Shown here one piece after another: positions 46,723-56,333 of a stretch of 64,000 bases of DNA; position 1 is the stretch's first letter; the number at the start of each line of letters is the position of its first letter. The stretch comes from Anaerostipes faecalis. Lineage in GTDB: Bacteria > Bacillota > Clostridia > Lachnospirales > Lachnospiraceae. The translations under genes were made by a program, and so were the position numbers. Location: contig NZ_JABRXE010000006.1 of NCBI RefSeq assembly GCF_018982945.1, positions 62,001 through 126,000 of the forward strand, read 5' to 3'. Below the pieces are notes generated by a model, which did not search any database, was not told the DNA's origin, and saw only the letters and a program-made list of their open reading frames with translations.

Positions 46723-47490
46723 CTAAATGTATTTTTTGATTAATTTATCAAAAGTACCATCTTTTTTCATTGCTTCTAATTCTTTGTTGATTGCTTTCTG
46801 TAATTTCTTGTTTCCCTTCTGAATTGCAAATGCATAATATTCTTTAGAAGACTGATCTTTGATCAGACGAAGTCCTTCGTTTGCTTTTACAAATTCCTGT
46901 GCAGGATTTGCATCGATGATAACTGCATCACTTCCACCTTTTTTCAGGTCCATAACAGCGTCAACACCTTTTTTGAAACGTTTTACTTTAGCATCTTTTA
47001 CAGAATCATAATCTCCAGAAGCTACTAAATCTCCTGTAGTTCCTTCCTGAACAGCAATAGTTTTTCCATCCAGATCAGAAATTTTCTTTACTTTGCTATC
47101 TTCTTTTACAATAATGTACTGATTAGATGTATAGTAAGAATCTGTAAAATCTACTGCTTCTTTTCTTTCATCTGTTACTGTCATACCTGCTGCGATAACA
47201 TCCAGATTCTTAGATTCCATAGCACCGATCAGCGATTTGAATTCCATGTTTTTGATTTTTACTTTGCAGTCAAGTCTCTTTCCGATTTCTTTCATAACTG
47301 CCATATCAAAACCGTCAATTTCTTTATCGTCATTTACATATTCAAAAGGAGGGAATTCTGCATTTGTTCCTACAACGATTGTCTTAGGAATTTCCCCTTC
47401 TGATTTTGCCTCTTCTTTCTTTGAGCATCCTGTAAACATCATAGAAGCTGCCAGAACACCTGCTAATGCAACTGTTAAAATCTTTTTCAT
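46723..47490 (-). CDS. Amino-acid ABC transporter binding lipoprotein
   Basis: 255 residues. The lipoprotein signal ends in the lipobox SMMFTGC, so it is anchored outside the membrane. It is a family 3 solute-binding protein: FPPFEYVNDDKEIDGFDMAV at the start, GMTVTDERKEAVDFTDSYY, IAVQEGTTGDLVASG in the hinge and a C-terminal ELEAMKKDGTFDKLIKKY. The ligand is probably a polar amino acid; which one is not clear. AAGGAG precedes the ATG. Confidence 0.93.
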   Translation of the reverse strand: MKKILTVALAGVLAASMMFTGCSKKEEAKSEGEIPKTIVVGTNAEFPPFEYVNDDKEIDGFDMAVMKEIGKRLDCKVKIKNMEFKSLIGAMESKNLDVIAAGMTVTDERKEAVDFTDSYYTSNQYIIVKEDSKVKKISDLDGKTIAVQEGTTGDLVASGDYDSVKDAKVKRFKKGVDAVMDLKKGGSDAVIIDANPAQEFVKANEGLRLIKDQSSKEYYAFAIQKGNKKLQKAINKELEAMKKDGTFDKLIKKYI

Positions 47491-47538
47491 AATGATAATC
47501 TCCTTTTTTATTGTGTAATTTATTATAGTACAATTTAA

Positions 47539-48366
47539 TTAGAACAACGGTACAACTGCACCATCAAAATGTTCATTAATATATTCTTTTACTGCATCGC
47601 TCTTTAATGCTTTGATCAATGCCTTAATAGAATCTTTTTCCTCGTCTCCTTTGCGGACTGCAATGACATTTCCATATGTTTTTGCCCCAATGGAATCTGC
47701 ATCTTCTACTGCCAGTGCATCTTTATCAACTTTTAAGCCTGCTTCAATAGCATAGTTTCCATTTACAACGGCAATATCAACGTCCTTTAAAGAACGTGGA
47801 ATCTGAGCTGCTTCAATTTCCTTAATGTCAAGATTTTTCGAATTTTCAACAATATCTTTCTTTGTCGCTGTCAATCCTGCATCTTTCTTTAATTTAATAA
47901 AGCCTTCTGATTCCAGAAGCAACAATGCTCTTGCTTCATTTGTTGTATCATTTGGCACAACCACTGTCGCACCATTCTTCAGATCTTTTAAGCTCTTTGT
48001 CTTGCCAGGGAAAATTCCAAATGGCTCATAATGAATGGTAGCTGCTGCAACCAGCTTTGTTCCTTTTTCCTCATTGAAATTATCCATATAAGGTTTATGC
48101 TGGAAATAGTTTGCATCAAGATCTCCAGAATCCAGTGCCGTATTAGGCTGTACATAGTCTGAATATTCTTTAATTTCCAGTTCATATCCATCTTTTTTCA
48201 ATTCCTTAGCAGCTACTTTTAAGATATCTGCATGAGGAGAAGGACTTGCTCCGATAACTATTTTTTTTGAGTCTTCTTTACTTTCGTCTTTTCCGCCACA
48301 TCCGGTCAGGGCGCCCAGACATACTGCTGCAGAAAGAACGACTGCTAAAACTTTTTTTAACTTCAT
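47539..48366 (-). CDS. MetQ/NlpA-family binding lipoprotein, orphan
   Basis: 275 residues. The lipobox is GALTGC after the KKVLAVVLSAAVCLG signal. NlpA family features: VIGASPSPHADILKVAAKEL, YVQPNTALDSGDLDANYFQH, TIHYEPFGIFPGKTKSLKDL and a late YGNVIAVRKGDE. Such proteins bind methionine for MetNI transporters, but no metN or metI lies nearby. ATG 48366 is chosen (AAGGAG 5 bases upstream) over an earlier ATG at 48414. Confidence 0.88.
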   Translation of the reverse strand: MKLKKVLAVVLSAAVCLGALTGCGGKDESKEDSKKIVIGASPSPHADILKVAAKELKKDGYELEIKEYSDYVQPNTALDSGDLDANYFQHKPYMDNFNEEKGTKLVAAATIHYEPFGIFPGKTKSLKDLKNGATVVVPNDTTNEARALLLLESEGFIKLKKDAGLTATKKDIVENSKNLDIKEIEAAQIPRSLKDVDIAVVNGNYAIEAGLKVDKDALAVEDADSIGAKTYGNVIAVRKGDEEKDSIKALIKALKSDAVKEYINEHFDGAVVPLF

Positions 48367-48426
48367 ACTCTCTCCTTCTTTCGTCTGTTTTAACTTTATT
48401 AACAGTTTATACATATACTCAATATT

Positions 48427-49467
48427 TTACAATAGTTTTCGAAAGATTTCAAATGCTGAAGGCAGTGCATAGACAGTTTTTAGTTCTTTTTTGGGTACCC
48501 AGCAGAATTTTTCTACAGAAACAGGCTGTTTTAAAGTTATCCGGACTCCTTCCATATGCCATTCTATATGACTAAAGATATGTTTTCCTTTACCTGCCAT
48601 AGAAATCTTTCCATGTGTTATATGCCAGCTTTCCATTTGTTTTCGAAGATCTTCCTCATCCATTCTTCCTGGAAGATTAGGAAATTCCCATAATCCGGCT
48701 AACAGCCCTTTTTCTTCTCGTTTATTTAAGGCAATCTGATCCTCTGTTTCCAATAGAAACACTGTTTTATATTCTATCTTTCTTGCTTTTTTAGGCTTTC
48801 TCACCGGAAGACAATCAATCATATCTTCCTTATATGCTTTACATACCGTATCCCACGGACAATTCTGGCAATCAGGTTCTCCGTTAGGTATACAGACCGT
48901 TGCTCCCAGTTCAATTAACGCCTGATTGAAATCACCCGGTCTATCTTCTGGTATATATTCAAGGATTCTTTTTCCCATTTCCTTTTTGGTCTTTTCCTTT
49001 AAAATATCAGAGTCATCTCCCCACAATCTTGCAAGAACTCTAAGAACATTTCCATCCACCGCAGGCACCTGAAGATCAAATGCAATGGAACCTATAGCAC
49101 CTGCAGTATACAAACCAATCCCTTTTAAAGATAACAGTTTTTCAAAATCTGCCGGCAGTTTTCCATCATATTCTTCCACTATTGTCTGAGCAGCCTTTTT
49201 TAAATTTCTGGCACGATTATAGTATCCAAGCCCTTCCCATAATTTCATCAGTCGATCATCATCTATTTTTGCCAGGTCTTCTACCGTTGGGATTTCCTCC
49301 ATAAAACGATCGAAATATGGTTTTACCGCTTCAACTCTTGTCTGCTGAAGCATAATCTCAGAAATCCATATTCTATAGGGATCTTTATTCTCTCTCCACG
49401 GAAGCAGTCGTTTATTATAATCATACCAATTTAATAATGCTTCGCTTAAATCATATCGCTTTTCCAT
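48427..49467 (-). CDS. mutY: A/G-specific adenine glycosylase
   Basis: 346 residues. It removes adenine mispaired with 8-oxoguanine or guanine. The helix-hairpin-helix and catalytic region includes ISEIMLQQTRVEAV, LKGIGLYTAGAIGSIAF and the catalytic Asp region VPAVDGNVLRVLAR. The iron-sulfur cluster ligands follow as C-x6-C-x2-C-x5-C near CIPNGEPDCQNCPWDTVC. The C-terminal NUDIX-like domain (about 235-346) reads the lesion. AAAGGACC precedes the ATG. Confidence 0.95.
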   Translation of the reverse strand: MEKRYDLSEALLNWYDYNKRLLPWRENKDPYRIWISEIMLQQTRVEAVKPYFDRFMEEIPTVEDLAKIDDDRLMKLWEGLGYYNRARNLKKAAQTIVEEYDGKLPADFEKLLSLKGIGLYTAGAIGSIAFDLQVPAVDGNVLRVLARLWGDDSDILKEKTKKEMGKRILEYIPEDRPGDFNQALIELGATVCIPNGEPDCQNCPWDTVCKAYKEDMIDCLPVRKPKKARKIEYKTVFLLETEDQIALNKREEKGLLAGLWEFPNLPGRMDEEDLRKQMESWHITHGKISMAGKGKHIFSHIEWHMEGVRITLKQPVSVEKFCWVPKKELKTVYALPSAFEIFRKLL

Positions 49468-49555
49468 TTCAGGTCCTTTCTTAATGACTTTTATTTTAAG
49501 CCATTATAGCAGATGATTTGCCTAAATACCATAATGAAAGATTTTCCTTCTGTCT

Positions 49556-50266
49556 TTACGAGTTTCCCTCCCCGATAGCAATACAGAAAATATATACTTC
49601 TTTTACCCCCAGTGTCTTTAATGCTGCAGTTACACCTTGAGCTGTAGCACCTGTTGTATAAATATCATCTACCACCAGGATTTTTTTAGGACACCCTGCC
49701 TTTCTATACGCCTCTCTGTTCCCTGTAAAAGCTTCCATAAGATTTTTCTTTCTGCTTTCAGGATCAAGAATCTTTTGAGGTTTCGTATTGATTCTTCTTT
49801 TTACTATATTTTTTTCTACCGGACATCCCAGCATTTTCCCAATTCCTTCTGCAAAAATTTCCGCCTGATTAAAACCTCTTTGTCTCTTCTTTCTATAGTA
49901 AAGAGGAACTGGTACCACCACATCTGCATGCAAAGCTTTTAATTCTCTTATCTTTCTCTTTCTTATCTCTTCTAAATAATATCGTGCAAATATTCTTTTG
50001 TTTTTATATTTTATAGCTGCCAGGGATTTCCTGACAGGGTCTTTATAAATACACAGACCAATAGATCCATTAAAATTTTTCGGATATTTTTTACAGTCAT
50101 CACAATATTCACTTTCAGGTCCCTTTAACGGTTTTCCGCAGGAATAACAAACCGGTCCCGTAATAAATATTTTCTCTTTGCTGCATAAATCACATACCCT
50201 CTGTCCTTTTTCTAAAATAGTCTTACCACACAAAGGACATACAGGCGGGAACAGAAATGATAACAT
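49556..50266 (-). CDS. comF: ComF-family phosphoribosyltransferase-like protein
   Basis: About 236 residues. N-terminal zinc-binding cysteines: CPLCGK, CDLCSK, CYSCGK, CDDCKK (about 8-70). C-terminal phosphoribosyltransferase fold with RGFNQAEIFAEGIG and the PRPP-binding ILVVDDIYTTGATAQG (about 195-210). ComF takes part in DNA uptake in naturally competent bacteria and is widespread beyond them. ATG 50266 is preferred to 50272, since GAAGGAGG is 7 bases before it. Confidence 0.92.
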   Translation of the reverse strand: MLSFLFPPVCPLCGKTILEKGQRVCDLCSKEKIFITGPVCYSCGKPLKGPESEYCDDCKKYPKNFNGSIGLCIYKDPVRKSLAAIKYKNKRIFARYYLEEIRKRKIRELKALHADVVVPVPLYYRKKRQRGFNQAEIFAEGIGKMLGCPVEKNIVKRRINTKPQKILDPESRKKNLMEAFTGNREAYRKAGCPKKILVVDDIYTTGATAQGVTAALKTLGVKEVYIFCIAIGEGNS

Positions 50267-50304
50267 AGACATGCCTCCTTCAGAACAGAATCTTTCCTAC
50301 GAAA

Positions 50305-50338
50305 CAGAAAACACCTCACTAAACTGATTAATGAGGTG
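50305..50338 (-). terminator. Terminator at the dnaB 3' end
   Basis: CACCTCA and TGAGGTG form a stem overlapping the dnaB stop codon, followed by TTTTCTGTTT. Confidence 0.6.
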
Positions 50339-51668
50339 CTCTTTCTTTGTTTCCAAATTTAGTATATTGTCCCAGCCATACCAGTTCCACACTTCCGGTA
50401 GAACCATTACGCTGTTTATCAACGATAATCTCTGCAATCCCTTTCTTTTCAGAGTCTTCATTGTAATATTCATCTCGATATATAAACATTACAACATCGG
50501 CATCCTGTTCAATGGAACCGGATTCTCTTAAATCAGATAACATTGGTTTTGCAGGTTTTCTCTCTTCTACACGACGACTAAGCTGAGAAAGTGCAATAAC
50601 CGGTGCATTCATCTCTCTTGCCAATGCTTTTAACGAACGGGAAATTTCCGAAATTTCCTGCTGTCTGGACTCTGAACGTTTTCCGCCGGACATCAACTGC
50701 AGATAATCGATAATGATCAGTTCCAGACCATGTGTCTGTTTATATCTTCTGCATTTTGAACGCAGCTCAGAAATTGTAATACCCGGTGTATCATCGATGA
50801 TCAGCGGTGAGCGTCCGATAGTTCCGGCACTCTCCATAATTTTTTCCCAATCAGTCTCCTGAAGATCACCGGTACGAATAGATTGCGAGTCTACCATAGC
50901 TTCCATAGCCATCATACGGGTAACTAGCTGTTCCTTTGACATTTCCAGGCTGAATATTGCCGTTGGAATATGATCTCTGACAGCTGCTCTTTGTGCAATA
51001 TTTAAAACAAATGCTGTTTTCCCCATGGCAGGACGGGCGGCTACAATGATTAATTCTGATGGATGCAGACCAGACAGCTTATAATCCAGATCCGTAAATC
51101 CTGTTGCTATTCCGGTAACTCGTCCTTCTGAACTGGCCGCTTCTTCAATGGCATCCAATGTATTTAATACTACTTTATCAATCGGGACAAAGTCTTCTCT
51201 TCCACTGGCCTGCTGCAGCAGTCCAAATACATTTTTCTCTGTATTGTCAAGAATAACCGACACATCTTCTTTTCCAAGATAACATTCTGTTGTGATTTCT
51301 TCACTGACTTTAATCAATTTCCGAAGAGTTGATTTTTCTTTTACGATTCTTGCATACTGTTTTGCATTGGCAGAAGTAGGAACTGTCTCCAGGAGATCCC
51401 TGATAAATTCCATGCTCTTCATTGATTCCGGTACATCTTTTCCCTTCAACTTATTTTGTAAGGTAACCAGATCTACCGGCTTTCCTTCTTTATATAATTC
51501 TACCATTGCCTCAAAAAGAATTCCGTTTTGTTTCTGATAAAAATCTTCCTGATCTACAATATCAATCACATCTGCTATGGCATCTCGATCCATGATCATT
51601 GCACCAATAACAGACTGTTCTGCCTCTACACTATGGGGCTGTATTTTTTTTACAAACGCCTCATCCAT
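50328..51668 (-). CDS. dnaB: Replicative DNA helicase DnaB (DnaC of Bacillus)
   Basis: 446 residues. N-terminal domain: PHSVEAEQSVIGAMIMDRDA. RecA-like C-terminal domain with Walker A VAARPAMGKTAFVLNIAQR (about 210-228), Walker B LIIIDYLQLMSG and the arginine-finger loop QLSRRVEERKPAKPMLSDLR. It unwinds DNA at the fork and is loaded by a DnaD/DnaI-type system, whose genes lie at 58179-60227. It sits in the conserved rplI-dnaB order. Confidence 0.96.
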   Translation of the reverse strand: MDEAFVKKIQPHSVEAEQSVIGAMIMDRDAIADVIDIVDQEDFYQKQNGILFEAMVELYKEGKPVDLVTLQNKLKGKDVPESMKSMEFIRDLLETVPTSANAKQYARIVKEKSTLRKLIKVSEEITTECYLGKEDVSVILDNTEKNVFGLLQQASGREDFVPIDKVVLNTLDAIEEAASSEGRVTGIATGFTDLDYKLSGLHPSELIIVAARPAMGKTAFVLNIAQRAAVRDHIPTAIFSLEMSKEQLVTRMMAMEAMVDSQSIRTGDLQETDWEKIMESAGTIGRSPLIIDDTPGITISELRSKCRRYKQTHGLELIIIDYLQLMSGGKRSESRQQEISEISRSLKALAREMNAPVIALSQLSRRVEERKPAKPMLSDLRESGSIEQDADVVMFIYRDEYYNEDSEKKGIAEIIVDKQRNGSTGSVELVWLGQYTKFGNKERAPH

Positions 51669-51680
51669 AAGGACTCCTTT

Positions 51681-52124
51681 TTATGCTTCTTCTACTTTTA
51701 CTCTCAAAGTTGCTGATACTTTTGGATGTACTTTTATAACTACATCATGGAATCCAAGATTCTTAATTGGTTCACAATGCATTTTCTTTTTATCCAGATC
51801 AAATCCCAGCTGTTTTTTGGCTTCTGCTGCAATTTCTTTTGTGGAAACGGATCCAAATGTTCTTCCGCCCTGTCCAACTTTCATTTTCAGCACCAGCTGT
51901 TTTCCTTCTATTTCTTTTGCCAGCACCTTTGCTGCTTCCAGTGCTTCTGCTGCCAGTTTATCATCATTGGCTTTTTTTAATTTTAAATCATTCAAAGCTT
52001 TTTTTGTTGCTTCGATTGCAAGACCTTTTCTAAACAGCACATTTCTTGCATAACCATTATTCACTTCTACTATCTCATCTTTTTTTCCAACAGATTTTAC
52101 GTCTTCTAAAAGAATAACCTTCAT
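51681..52124 (-). CDS. rplI: 50S ribosomal protein L9
   Basis: 147 residues. The N-terminal RNA-binding domain begins [20 protein letters not shown] and has the [13 protein letters not shown] signature; a long helix and C-terminal domain follow. Its position between the gdpP-type gene and dnaB is the standard Firmicutes order. AAAAAGGAG is upstream. Confidence 0.97.
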   Translation of the reverse strand: MKVILLEDVKSVGKKDEIVEVNNGYARNVLFRKGLAIEATKKALNDLKLKKANDDKLAAEALEAAKVLAKEIEGKQLVLKMKVGQGGRTFGSVSTKEIAAEAKKQLGFDLDKKKMHCEPIKNLGFHDVVIKVHPKVSATLRVKVEEA

Positions 52125-52127
52125 AAC

Positions 52128-54191
52128 TTATATATCTCCTTTTTGTTTCATGTATTTTAATGTTTCCGTTATAATTTCTTTTGCATCTTCCAGAGATACA
52201 TCTACCAGCTGGGCACCGGCAACCGTCAGATGCCCGCCACCTCCAAATTGTTCCATGATTCTCTGGACATTAATTTCATCAATAGATCTTGCGCTGACAT
52301 AAACTCTTTCTTCAATTCCTGTCAGTACAAAAGATGCCTGAATTCCATCAATATCCAGAAGTTCATTGGCAACCTGAGCACCAATAACTGTAGGACTGTC
52401 CACTCCGATTCCCACCAGAGTCGTAATAGCAAATTCTCCATATAATATATCTGCATTTCGTATTGCCTTGGAACGAATCCGATAAGTCTCCATACTTTCT
52501 CTGGACATCTTTCTTACCAAAGTAAGATCCGCACCACTTCGTTTCAGATATGCTGCTGCCTCGAAAGTTCTGACTCCTGTCTTGTTTACAAAATTATCCG
52601 TATCTACAAGTATACCAAAATACATTGCATTAGCCTCCATAGGCTCCAGTTTTGGTTTGGTATCAACATATTGAAGTATTTCTGCAACCATTTCACAAGT
52701 AGATGATGCATACGGTTCAATGTAAGATAACACCGGATTTTTTATGATATCCTTATTCTTTCGATGATGATCAAGAATAACTACGGTTTTTGTCTGATGC
52801 AATAGCTGTTCACATTCTGTATAATTGGAATGATTTACATCTACTACAATTAAAAGTGTATTTTCATCTGTAATCTCAATGGCAGTATCATTATCTATAA
52901 ACATATCATCATCATACTGGCCACTATTCTGAAGTGCCTCTATAACCGGACGAACGGATATGGTGACTTCATTCATTACAATATGCGCTTTTCTTCCTAA
53001 AGATAATCCGAGACGATACAATCCTATGGCTGCTCCCATGGCATCCGGATCCGGAATTTTGTGAGCCATAATGACAACATTTTCCTTAGATTCCAAAAGT
53101 TCTTTTAATGCATGAGCCTTCACTCTTGCTTTCACGCGGGTATTTCGTTCTACAATCTCGCTATTGCCGCCATAATAAGAAATGTCTTCTCCATCTTTAA
53201 TAACTGCTTGATCTCCACCTCGGCCCAGAGCCAGATCCATGCCTGCACAGGCATATTCATAACTTTCCTGATAGGTATTTCCATTAATTCCAAAACTGAT
53301 ACTCAAAGTCATATGCATGGAATTTCCAAGATTAATCGTCTTAATTTCATCTAAAATCGAAAACTTATTTTTCTTGATCTTTTCCAGATATTTCTGCTCA
53401 AACACAACAAAATATTTATCTTTTTCGGTACGTCTGATAATACCGGATACATTCTGGATAAATTTACTGATTTTTCTATCTGCAACGGCAATCAGCATAG
53501 AACGTTTCACTTCATCTATATCATCCATAAGCTCATCATAATTATCTATGTTGATTAAACCAATTACCATTCTCTGGTTTTCACTTTGTTCTCTGTATTT
53601 TTTTAACATTGTCTGATCAAAGAAATATACTGCTATAAGAGAATTCTCACGAAGCATCTGTTTAGAATAATTTACCTCATTCTCTTCTGAAAAATCATCA
53701 ATTCGAATTCTATTCATCTCCACTTTATAGAAATACGTCTCTTCTTTTTCATCTTCTTTTTTCACATAATCAATATATGAGATCATATGATTAACATCTG
53801 ACGGAAGCAGCTTCTTATTCAGATTTGGAAATACATGTGACAGACACTCTCCCTTGCGATCTCCACAAATTTTGTTAAATGCCATATTTGACCACATAAT
53901 ATTACCTTTTCCATCAAGTAATGCGTATGGTATCGGCAGATCATGAATCAAATGATTCTGAATCTGTCCCTGTTCAAACACAAACTCCATACATTCCTTA
54001 ACGATCTCATTCTTATTATGGCTATAGCCTAATGAATGTATTGCCAGGCACACCAGTATAAATGCACCCAGTATCAATCCACATCTAAAATCTAAAAGAA
54101 TGAACAGAATATCCACCGGTATCAGCAACAGCGTCAGTTTAATGGGTCCCTGCAGATACTGGTCAATTCTTGTTTTTTTAATAATGTCCAT
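52128..54191 (-). CDS. gdpP: GdpP-type cyclic-di-AMP phosphodiesterase (DHH/DHHA1)
   Basis: 687 residues. Two N-terminal membrane helices (about 17-50), a PAS-like domain (about 85-150), a degenerate GGDEF domain (about 200-320), then the DHH domain with VIMAHKIPDPDAMGAAIGL, VVDVNHSNYTEC and VVILDHHRKNKD (metal ligands). The DHHA1 domain carries the GGGGHLTVAGAQ end motif. Family members split c-di-AMP to pApA, controlling potassium and wall homeostasis. It is 3 bases from rplI. Confidence 0.95.
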   Translation of the reverse strand: MDIIKKTRIDQYLQGPIKLTLLLIPVDILFILLDFRCGLILGAFILVCLAIHSLGYSHNKNEIVKECMEFVFEQGQIQNHLIHDLPIPYALLDGKGNIMWSNMAFNKICGDRKGECLSHVFPNLNKKLLPSDVNHMISYIDYVKKEDEKEETYFYKVEMNRIRIDDFSEENEVNYSKQMLRENSLIAVYFFDQTMLKKYREQSENQRMVIGLINIDNYDELMDDIDEVKRSMLIAVADRKISKFIQNVSGIIRRTEKDKYFVVFEQKYLEKIKKNKFSILDEIKTINLGNSMHMTLSISFGINGNTYQESYEYACAGMDLALGRGGDQAVIKDGEDISYYGGNSEIVERNTRVKARVKAHALKELLESKENVVIMAHKIPDPDAMGAAIGLYRLGLSLGRKAHIVMNEVTISVRPVIEALQNSGQYDDDMFIDNDTAIEITDENTLLIVVDVNHSNYTECEQLLHQTKTVVILDHHRKNKDIIKNPVLSYIEPYASSTCEMVAEILQYVDTKPKLEPMEANAMYFGILVDTDNFVNKTGVRTFEAAAYLKRSGADLTLVRKMSRESMETYRIRSKAIRNADILYGEFAITTLVGIGVDSPTVIGAQVANELLDIDGIQASFVLTGIEERVYVSARSIDEINVQRIMEQFGGGGHLTVAGAQLVDVSLEDAKEIITETLKYMKQKGDI

Positions 54192-54375
54192 GCCCTTCTC
54201 CTGCCTAACTTTAAAAGACTTATTTTATCCAATTTCATCCCAATGATATTATGCAATTATCTTTCATTATAACTCCCCTAACACTTTTTGTACAGCAATT
54301 AGCCAGTATTTTGTCAGATAAACTTTCTCAATTTACAGTGTAAAAGAGCTTTCCTTTGCACATCCTCTCGGAGCA

Positions 54376-54423
54376 TTTTTTATTACATAGGAAATTTCTT
54401 TGAATTTCCTATGTAATAAAAAA
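54376..54423. repeat. Perfect 21-bp inverted repeat
   Basis: Arms 54376-54396 and 54403-54423 are exact inverse copies with a 6-base loop; the core is TTACATAGGAAATT and the outer ends are T/A runs. It can act as a terminator in both directions and overlaps the tail of the rpsR terminator. Confidence 0.75.
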
Positions 54424-54445
54424 ACGGGCCATCATACGATGACCC
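54417..54445 (-). terminator. Terminator of the rpsF-ssb-rpsR operon
   Basis: GGGTCATC and GATGGCCC (one G-T pair) form the stem, followed by GTTTTTTTATT on the minus strand, 27 bases past the rpsR stop. Confidence 0.85.
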
Positions 54446-54471
54446 TTCTTTCCTCTATCCAGTTAACTGAA

Positions 54472-54726
54472 TTATTCAGCTGTATATGGCATTAAAGCTA
54501 AATGTCTAGCTCTCTTAATAGCACCTGTAACAGCTCTCTGATGTTTTGCACATGTTCCTGTGATACGTCTAGGTAAGATTTTACCTCTTTCAGAAACATA
54601 TTTCTTTAATGTTGCAACATCTTTATAATCAATTACAGCGTCAGCTTCTGTACAGAAAGCACATACTTTTCTTCTTCTACGTCCGCCTCTTCTTCTCATT
54701 GGAGAATCGCCTTTTGTATAAGCCAT
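54472..54726 (-). CDS. rpsR: 30S ribosomal protein S18
   Basis: 84 residues. It is very basic at the start ([19 protein letters not shown]), then [20 protein letters not shown] and the conserved [20 protein letters not shown]. Third gene of the rpsF-ssb-rpsR operon. TAGGAGG is upstream. Confidence 0.97.
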   Translation of the reverse strand: MAYTKGDSPMRRRGGRRRRKVCAFCTEADAVIDYKDVATLKKYVSERGKILPRRITGTCAKHQRAVTGAIKRARHLALMPYTAE

Positions 54727-54742
54727 GATTTCTACCTCCTAT

Positions 54743-55186
54743 TTAACTAAACGGCAGTTCTTCCTCTAAACCGTCCGGAATATTCATAAATCCATCGCTG
54801 GATGCTGCACTTGGCTGAGGCATACTTGGCTGTGGAGCACTTGCTGCCATATTCTGTGCTGCAGCGGCTTTGCTTTCTGCAAAATCCTGTTCTTCTATTA
54901 CAACATCTGTTGTATATACTTTCATTCCGTCTTTATTAGTATAGCTGCCAGTCTGAATTCTTCCAGAAACAACAATCTTTGTACCCTGTTTCAGATACTT
55001 TTCTGCAAACTCACCTGCTCGTCCGAATGCCACGCAGTTAATAAAATCTGCATCTGGTTCATTGTCTCTCTTAAATCTACGATTTACTGCTAGTGTATAT
55101 CTGGCAACTGCCAAAGGTCTGTCTCCCTGTGTATATCTCACATCAGGATCCCTTGTCAGTCTTCCCATTAATACTACTTTATTCAT
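54743..55186 (-). CDS. ssb: Single-stranded DNA-binding protein
   Basis: 147 residues. OB fold from MNKVVLMGRLTRDPDVRYT through INCVAFGRAGEFAEKYLKQG to the VVIEEQDFAE strand (about 1-105). A flexible Ala/Pro/Ser tail follows, and the acidic tip EEELPFS recruits partner proteins. It sits between rpsF and rpsR as in most Firmicutes. Confidence 0.97.
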   Translation of the reverse strand: MNKVVLMGRLTRDPDVRYTQGDRPLAVARYTLAVNRRFKRDNEPDADFINCVAFGRAGEFAEKYLKQGTKIVVSGRIQTGSYTNKDGMKVYTTDVVIEEQDFAESKAAAAQNMAASAPQPSMPQPSAASSDGFMNIPDGLEEELPFS

Positions 55187-55206
55187 ATTCGGATCCCTCC
55201 TGTCAA

Positions 55207-55494
55207 TTATGCATCCTGTTTAACGCATAAGAAACGTAATACAGATTCCTCAATACGAAGCTTTTCTTCCAGTTCAGCTGGAACTGTTGTTTCTCCTTCG
55301 AATTGGATGAAATAGTAGTATGCTTCTCTCATCTTCTGAATTTCGTAAGCTAACTGTTTCTTACCCCATTCATCGACGTTAGTGATCGTAGCACCTGCTG
55401 TAGTAATCATTGCCTGAGCTTTTTCAACTAAAGCTGCACGTTCTTCGTCTTCGATCTTTGCACTTAAAACTAATGCTAATTCGTATTTCATCAT
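55207..55494 (-). CDS. rpsF: 30S ribosomal protein S6
   Basis: 95 residues. The start MMKYELALVLSAKIEDEERA and EWGKKQLAYEIQKMREAYYY are the S6 signatures. Two adjacent ATG codons (55494 and 55491) are both possible; AAAGGAGG is upstream. First gene of the operon. Confidence 0.97.
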   Translation of the reverse strand: MMKYELALVLSAKIEDEERAALVEKAQAMITTAGATITNVDEWGKKQLAYEIQKMREAYYYFIQFEGETTVPAELEEKLRIEESVLRFLCVKQDA

Positions 55495-55575
55495 TGCTTT
55501 TGCACCTCCTTTTGGTCTATTGGCTCTTAACTACACTGAAAAGAGCAAGGATATTTTTATATACCACGAGAAAAT

Positions 55576-55604
55576 ATGATATCATAAAATCCGCCTATTC
55601 GCAA
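55576..55604 (-). promoter_or_regulatory. Promoter of the rpsF operon
   Basis: On the minus strand TTGCGA, 17 bases, TATCAT, about 80 bases before rpsF. It lies within the start of the DUF951 3' region. Confidence 0.6.
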
Positions 55605-55783
55605 GCATTTTTTATAAATCCTCTGAAATTTTTCTCTACCAGCTTTCTTGGCACCATGACCTGTCTGTCACATCCCTGACATCGAAGTCGAAAATCCATC
55701 CCAACCCGGAGTATTTCCCATTGGTTACTTCCACATGGATGCGCTTTTTTTAATTTAATAACATCTCCAACATGAAATTCCAT
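55595..55783 (-). CDS. DUF951 protein
   Basis: 62 residues. EFHVGDVIKLKKAHPCGSNQ, then WEILRVGMDFRLRCQGCDRQ and VMVPRKLVEKNFRGFIK match the DUF951 family, a small basic beta protein with a conserved Cys pair, found next to rpsF in many Clostridia. The function is unknown. AAAGGAGG precedes the ATG. Confidence 0.92.
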   Translation of the reverse strand: MEFHVGDVIKLKKAHPCGSNQWEILRVGMDFRLRCQGCDRQVMVPRKLVEKNFRGFIKNACE

Positions 55784-55878
55784 TCCTAAACCTCCTTTAC
55801 TTTGCCTTCATCATATCAAAACAGCTTTCGTTCGTCTACGTCTCATAATATTTTTTATCTTATAAATCTGCCGGAAGT

Positions 55879-55911
55879 AAAAAAAATCGGGAAAAATCCC
55901 GATTTTTTTTA
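55879..55911 (-). terminator. Terminator of spoVG
   Basis: AAAAAATCGGG and CCCGATTTTTTT flank a short loop; T runs occur on both strands. It lies 33 bases past the spoVG stop. Confidence 0.88.
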
Positions 55912-55943
55912 CTGTTGTTTTTAAGAAGAAGTCTCTTTTTAAA

Positions 55944-56231
55944 TTATATTTCCGGTGCTGTGGCGTCAATATCCCCAAGTTTCATTGCTTCATACTGTTC
56001 TAAGATCAGTGTCTGAATCATATTTCTTGTATCGGAATTAATCGGATGAGCAATATCACGATATTCCCCATCTGCAGCCTTACGACTTGGCATTGCGATA
56101 AATAATCCTTTCTCACCTTCGATAACCTTAATATCATGAACAACAAATTCATTATCAATGGTAATGGACACTACAGCCTTCATCTTACCTTCTTTGGCTA
56201 CTTTTCTAATACGTACATCTGTAATTTGCAT
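55944..56231 (-). CDS. spoVG: Septation/regulatory protein SpoVG
   Basis: 95 residues. [20 protein letters not shown] and [20 protein letters not shown] are the conserved SpoVG sequences, ending with a helix [10 protein letters not shown]. It is a DNA/RNA-binding regulator affecting division, capsule and sporulation genes in Firmicutes. AGGAGG is upstream of the ATG. Confidence 0.96.
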   Translation of the reverse strand: MQITDVRIRKVAKEGKMKAVVSITIDNEFVVHDIKVIEGEKGLFIAMPSRKAADGEYRDIAHPINSDTRNMIQTLILEQYEAMKLGDIDATAPEI

Positions 56232-56333
56232 GTTGTCTTCCTCCTAGTTTCATATAAAATATAGCTGAAATTCGCTCTCCGGACCATCATTTATGACTTC
56301 TTCCTTGACAATGGTCGCTAAATGCTAATTATC

